Assembly: GCF_021083645.1 (NCBI RefSeq)
Contig: NZ_JAJNRQ010000002.1
Location: 1 to 64,000 of the forward strand
Source of the DNA: Schaalia sp. lx-260
GTDB taxonomy: Bacteria > Actinomycetota > Actinomycetes > Actinomycetales > Actinomycetaceae
Direction of reading: 5' to 3'
DNA: 64,000 nt
Shown: positions 63,840-64,000 of the stretch, one piece after another
Numbering within the stretch: the first letter of the stretch is position 1
Layout: the number at the start of each line of letters is the position of its first letter
The notes under the pieces: generated by a model
The model's input: only the letters and a program-made list of their open reading frames with translations
Database searches by the model: none
Told to the model about the DNA's origin: nothing
Translations under genes and position numbers: made by a program

Positions 63840-64000
63840 TCTGCTTTTATTTGTAGTCTTTACTTACCTATAGTGATCTGTTGTTCTTTAGGTGTGGCTG
63901 CTCATTATGTGGCTCTGCTTGCCTTGATTGAAGATGCCCACCTTTGTGTCGGCATGACATCGTGTGTCAGATATGCAGAAACTGCGTTGCGGTAGTGTGC

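Overview
The window looks like a chromosomal segment of a low- to mid-GC actinobacterium, probably in or near the Actinomycetaceae. The basis is the actinobacterial gene order (recA-recX, miaB-miaA-dapF-hflX, lexA next to a divergent LysM gene then nrdR, and a full division/cell-wall cluster running mraZ to divIVA-lspA-rluD-dnaE), TCGAAC-type LexA boxes, and a complete 'anchored repeat' ABC transporter locus with LPXTG-like surface proteins. The exact genus cannot be fixed from sequence reading alone.

Region 1-4390 is accessory DNA. It contains scattered type I-E CRISPR repeats without cas genes. Between the repeats lie broken orphan modules of polymorphic toxins: one CdiA-CT-like nuclease and two EndoU-like domains, one of them dead, plus two putative immunity genes. 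Two families of short structured repeats are interspersed. Next comes a secreted Ala/Gly-rich peptide gene with a small membrane partner. The block ends at a tRNA-Gly(TCC). About 0.8 kb of gene-free, repeat-bearing DNA follows.

Region 5261-14395 is one five-gene operon: a giant sortase-type surface protein with about five anchored repeats, a TroA-like lipoprotein carrying a circularly permuted copy of the same repeat, a membrane-anchored repeat protein, an ABC ATPase and a permease. A Zur/Fur-like operator covers the promoter. I read this as a surface-to-membrane metal uptake relay.

Region 14302-31202 holds recA-recX-pncC, miaB-miaA, dapF, rsmC-like, hflX, dinG-like, ldh, lexA and a LysM division inhibitor. 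It is interrupted between miaA and dapF by an AT-rich reverse-strand block: a possible SagB-like oxidoreductase remnant and an ABC-2 exporter whose first permease is frameshifted at an A8 tract. LexA boxes mark recA (inside the upstream permease gene) and the lexA/LysM divergent region.

Region 31528-41192 holds nrdR, serA, helD, a PAC2 protein, an MFS transporter, a spermidine-synthase-like protein, dinB and a DUF3040 protein.

Region 41617-63839 is the division and wall cluster: mraZ, rsmH, ftsL, ftsI, murF, mraY, murD, ftsW, murG, murC, ftsQ, ftsZ, pgeF, sepF, yggT, divIVA, lspA, rluD, a GNAT gene and dnaE. murE is not in its usual place between ftsI and murF. Many genes overlap by 1-8 bases, which indicates translational coupling.
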